Below are positions 63,627-64,000 of a DNA stretch of 64,000 bases, one piece after another. The position numbers were made by a program, and so were the translations under genes. The DNA is taken from assembly GCF_001611675.1 (NCBI RefSeq), contig NZ_CP014766.1, positions 1,860,001 to 1,924,000 on the forward strand, written 5' to 3'. How positions within the stretch are numbered: the first letter of the stretch is position 1; every line of letters starts with the position of its first letter. The stretch is from Pontibacter akesuensis (GTDB lineage: Bacteria; Bacteroidota; Bacteroidia; Cytophagales; Hymenobacteraceae). A model generated the notes under the pieces. That model worked only from the letters and a program-made list of their open reading frames with translations. It was not told the DNA's origin and made no database searches.

Positions 63627-64000
63627 ATGATGCGCGTTTTTGCCTTGATTATACTTTGCTGCCTTGGCTTTACGCTGACTGGCCTTGCCCAGACAGCGCC
63701 AGCGTCCGGCACCCGCAGCTGCGCCACCGAAGCTTTTGGCAAAGTGCTGCAGGTCCAGAACCCGCAGTACCAGCAGCAGGTAGAGCAGGCACAGCAGGCC
63801 GTGCAGCAGCAGCTTAGCAGGCAGGGACAGTGGCAGAACCTACGGGCTGCTACCGTTATCACCATTCCGGTGGTTTTCCATGTGGTGTACAACAAAGCCG
63901 AAGAGAACATATCAGAAGAGCAGATTCTGTCGCAGTTGGCGGTGCTGAACAGCGACTTTAGAAGACTGAATGCCGATGCTATGAATACGCCGGCCTACTT
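63627..64000 (+). CDS. M43-type zinc metalloprotease, N-terminal part
   Basis: 124 codons to the right edge. Signal peptide MMRVFALIILCCLGFTLTGL, cut after AQ. A Gln-rich propeptide (NPQYQQQVEQAQQAVQQQL) leads to TVITIPVVFHVVYNKAEENI, then SEEQILSQLAVLNSDFRRLN, the standard start of pappalysin-like M43 domains in Bacteroidota secreted proteases. The HExxH site and any sorting domain lie beyond the window. Confidence 0.82.
   Translation, partial: MMRVFALIILCCLGFTLTGLAQTAPASGTRSCATEAFGKVLQVQNPQYQQQVEQAQQAVQQQLSRQGQWQNLRAATVITIPVVFHVVYNKAEENISEEQILSQLAVLNSDFRRLNADAMNTPAY

Overview
The window looks like chromosome of a Bacteroidota bacterium of the Cytophagales, most likely Hymenobacteraceae (Pontibacter-like). 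The grounds are a type IX secretion C-terminal domain, DUF5723 and PKD/Ig surface proteins, TAnnTTTG -7 boxes, few Shine-Dalgarno sites, several STAS-like paralogues, and a dispersed AAGTATA/TATACTT heptamer. No rRNA, CRISPR array or intact prophage was seen. There is one tRNA (initiator tRNA-Met). Taxonomy is inference from gene content.

Layout. 0-3 kb: N-terminal part of a large secreted PKD/Ig protein that leaves the left edge. 3.3-11.6 kb: GH15 hydrolase, a STAS-like protein, two lipoproteins, a DUF5723 protein, an NmrA-like reductase, a HigA-N-like small protein and a discoidin-like protein. 12-22 kb: a leftward block with a cold-shock protein, KaiB, KaiC, an AraC-type regulator, an OmpA porin, a DUF3494 (ice-binding) lipoprotein, a beta-barrel protein and a second AraC-type regulator. 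The same promoter module occurs three times in this block. 22.4-28.4 kb: an IS3 remnant, a PAP2 operon, a serine-recombinase remnant beside tRNA-fMet, and a BamA/TamA-like protein. 28.6-36.4 kb: hemW, lhgO, metF and metH, the last preceded by a SAM-I riboswitch. 37.2-42.2 kb: rpmA and rplU run left and nrdB and nrdA run right from an AT-rich gap with clustered DnaA-box-like 9-mers, a candidate oriC. 42.4-44.2 kb: an AT-rich accessory patch with a membrane-anchored unknown protein and a secreted protein bracketed by inverted REP-like units. 44.2-64 kb: envelope and housekeeping genes including two OmpA/lipoprotein genes, a DAO-Rieske oxidoreductase, a T9SS cargo protein, an Hsp20, RlpA, a ZIP transporter, nadC, gpmI and the start of an M43-type metalloprotease.

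How it fits together. The most notable part is 12-22 kb. Two paralogous AraC-type regulators sit among co-directional genes for a cold-shock protein, an ice-binding-type surface lipoprotein with an OmpA partner, a beta-barrel protein and a KaiB/KaiC pair. Three promoters there share two ATGTAAC-type direct repeats spaced exactly 21 bp, a fixed 21-bp gap to a CAnCTTTG -7 element, and a downstream CCGCCAGTAACGG box. I read this as one regulon, possibly cold- or time-responsive. That function is inference.
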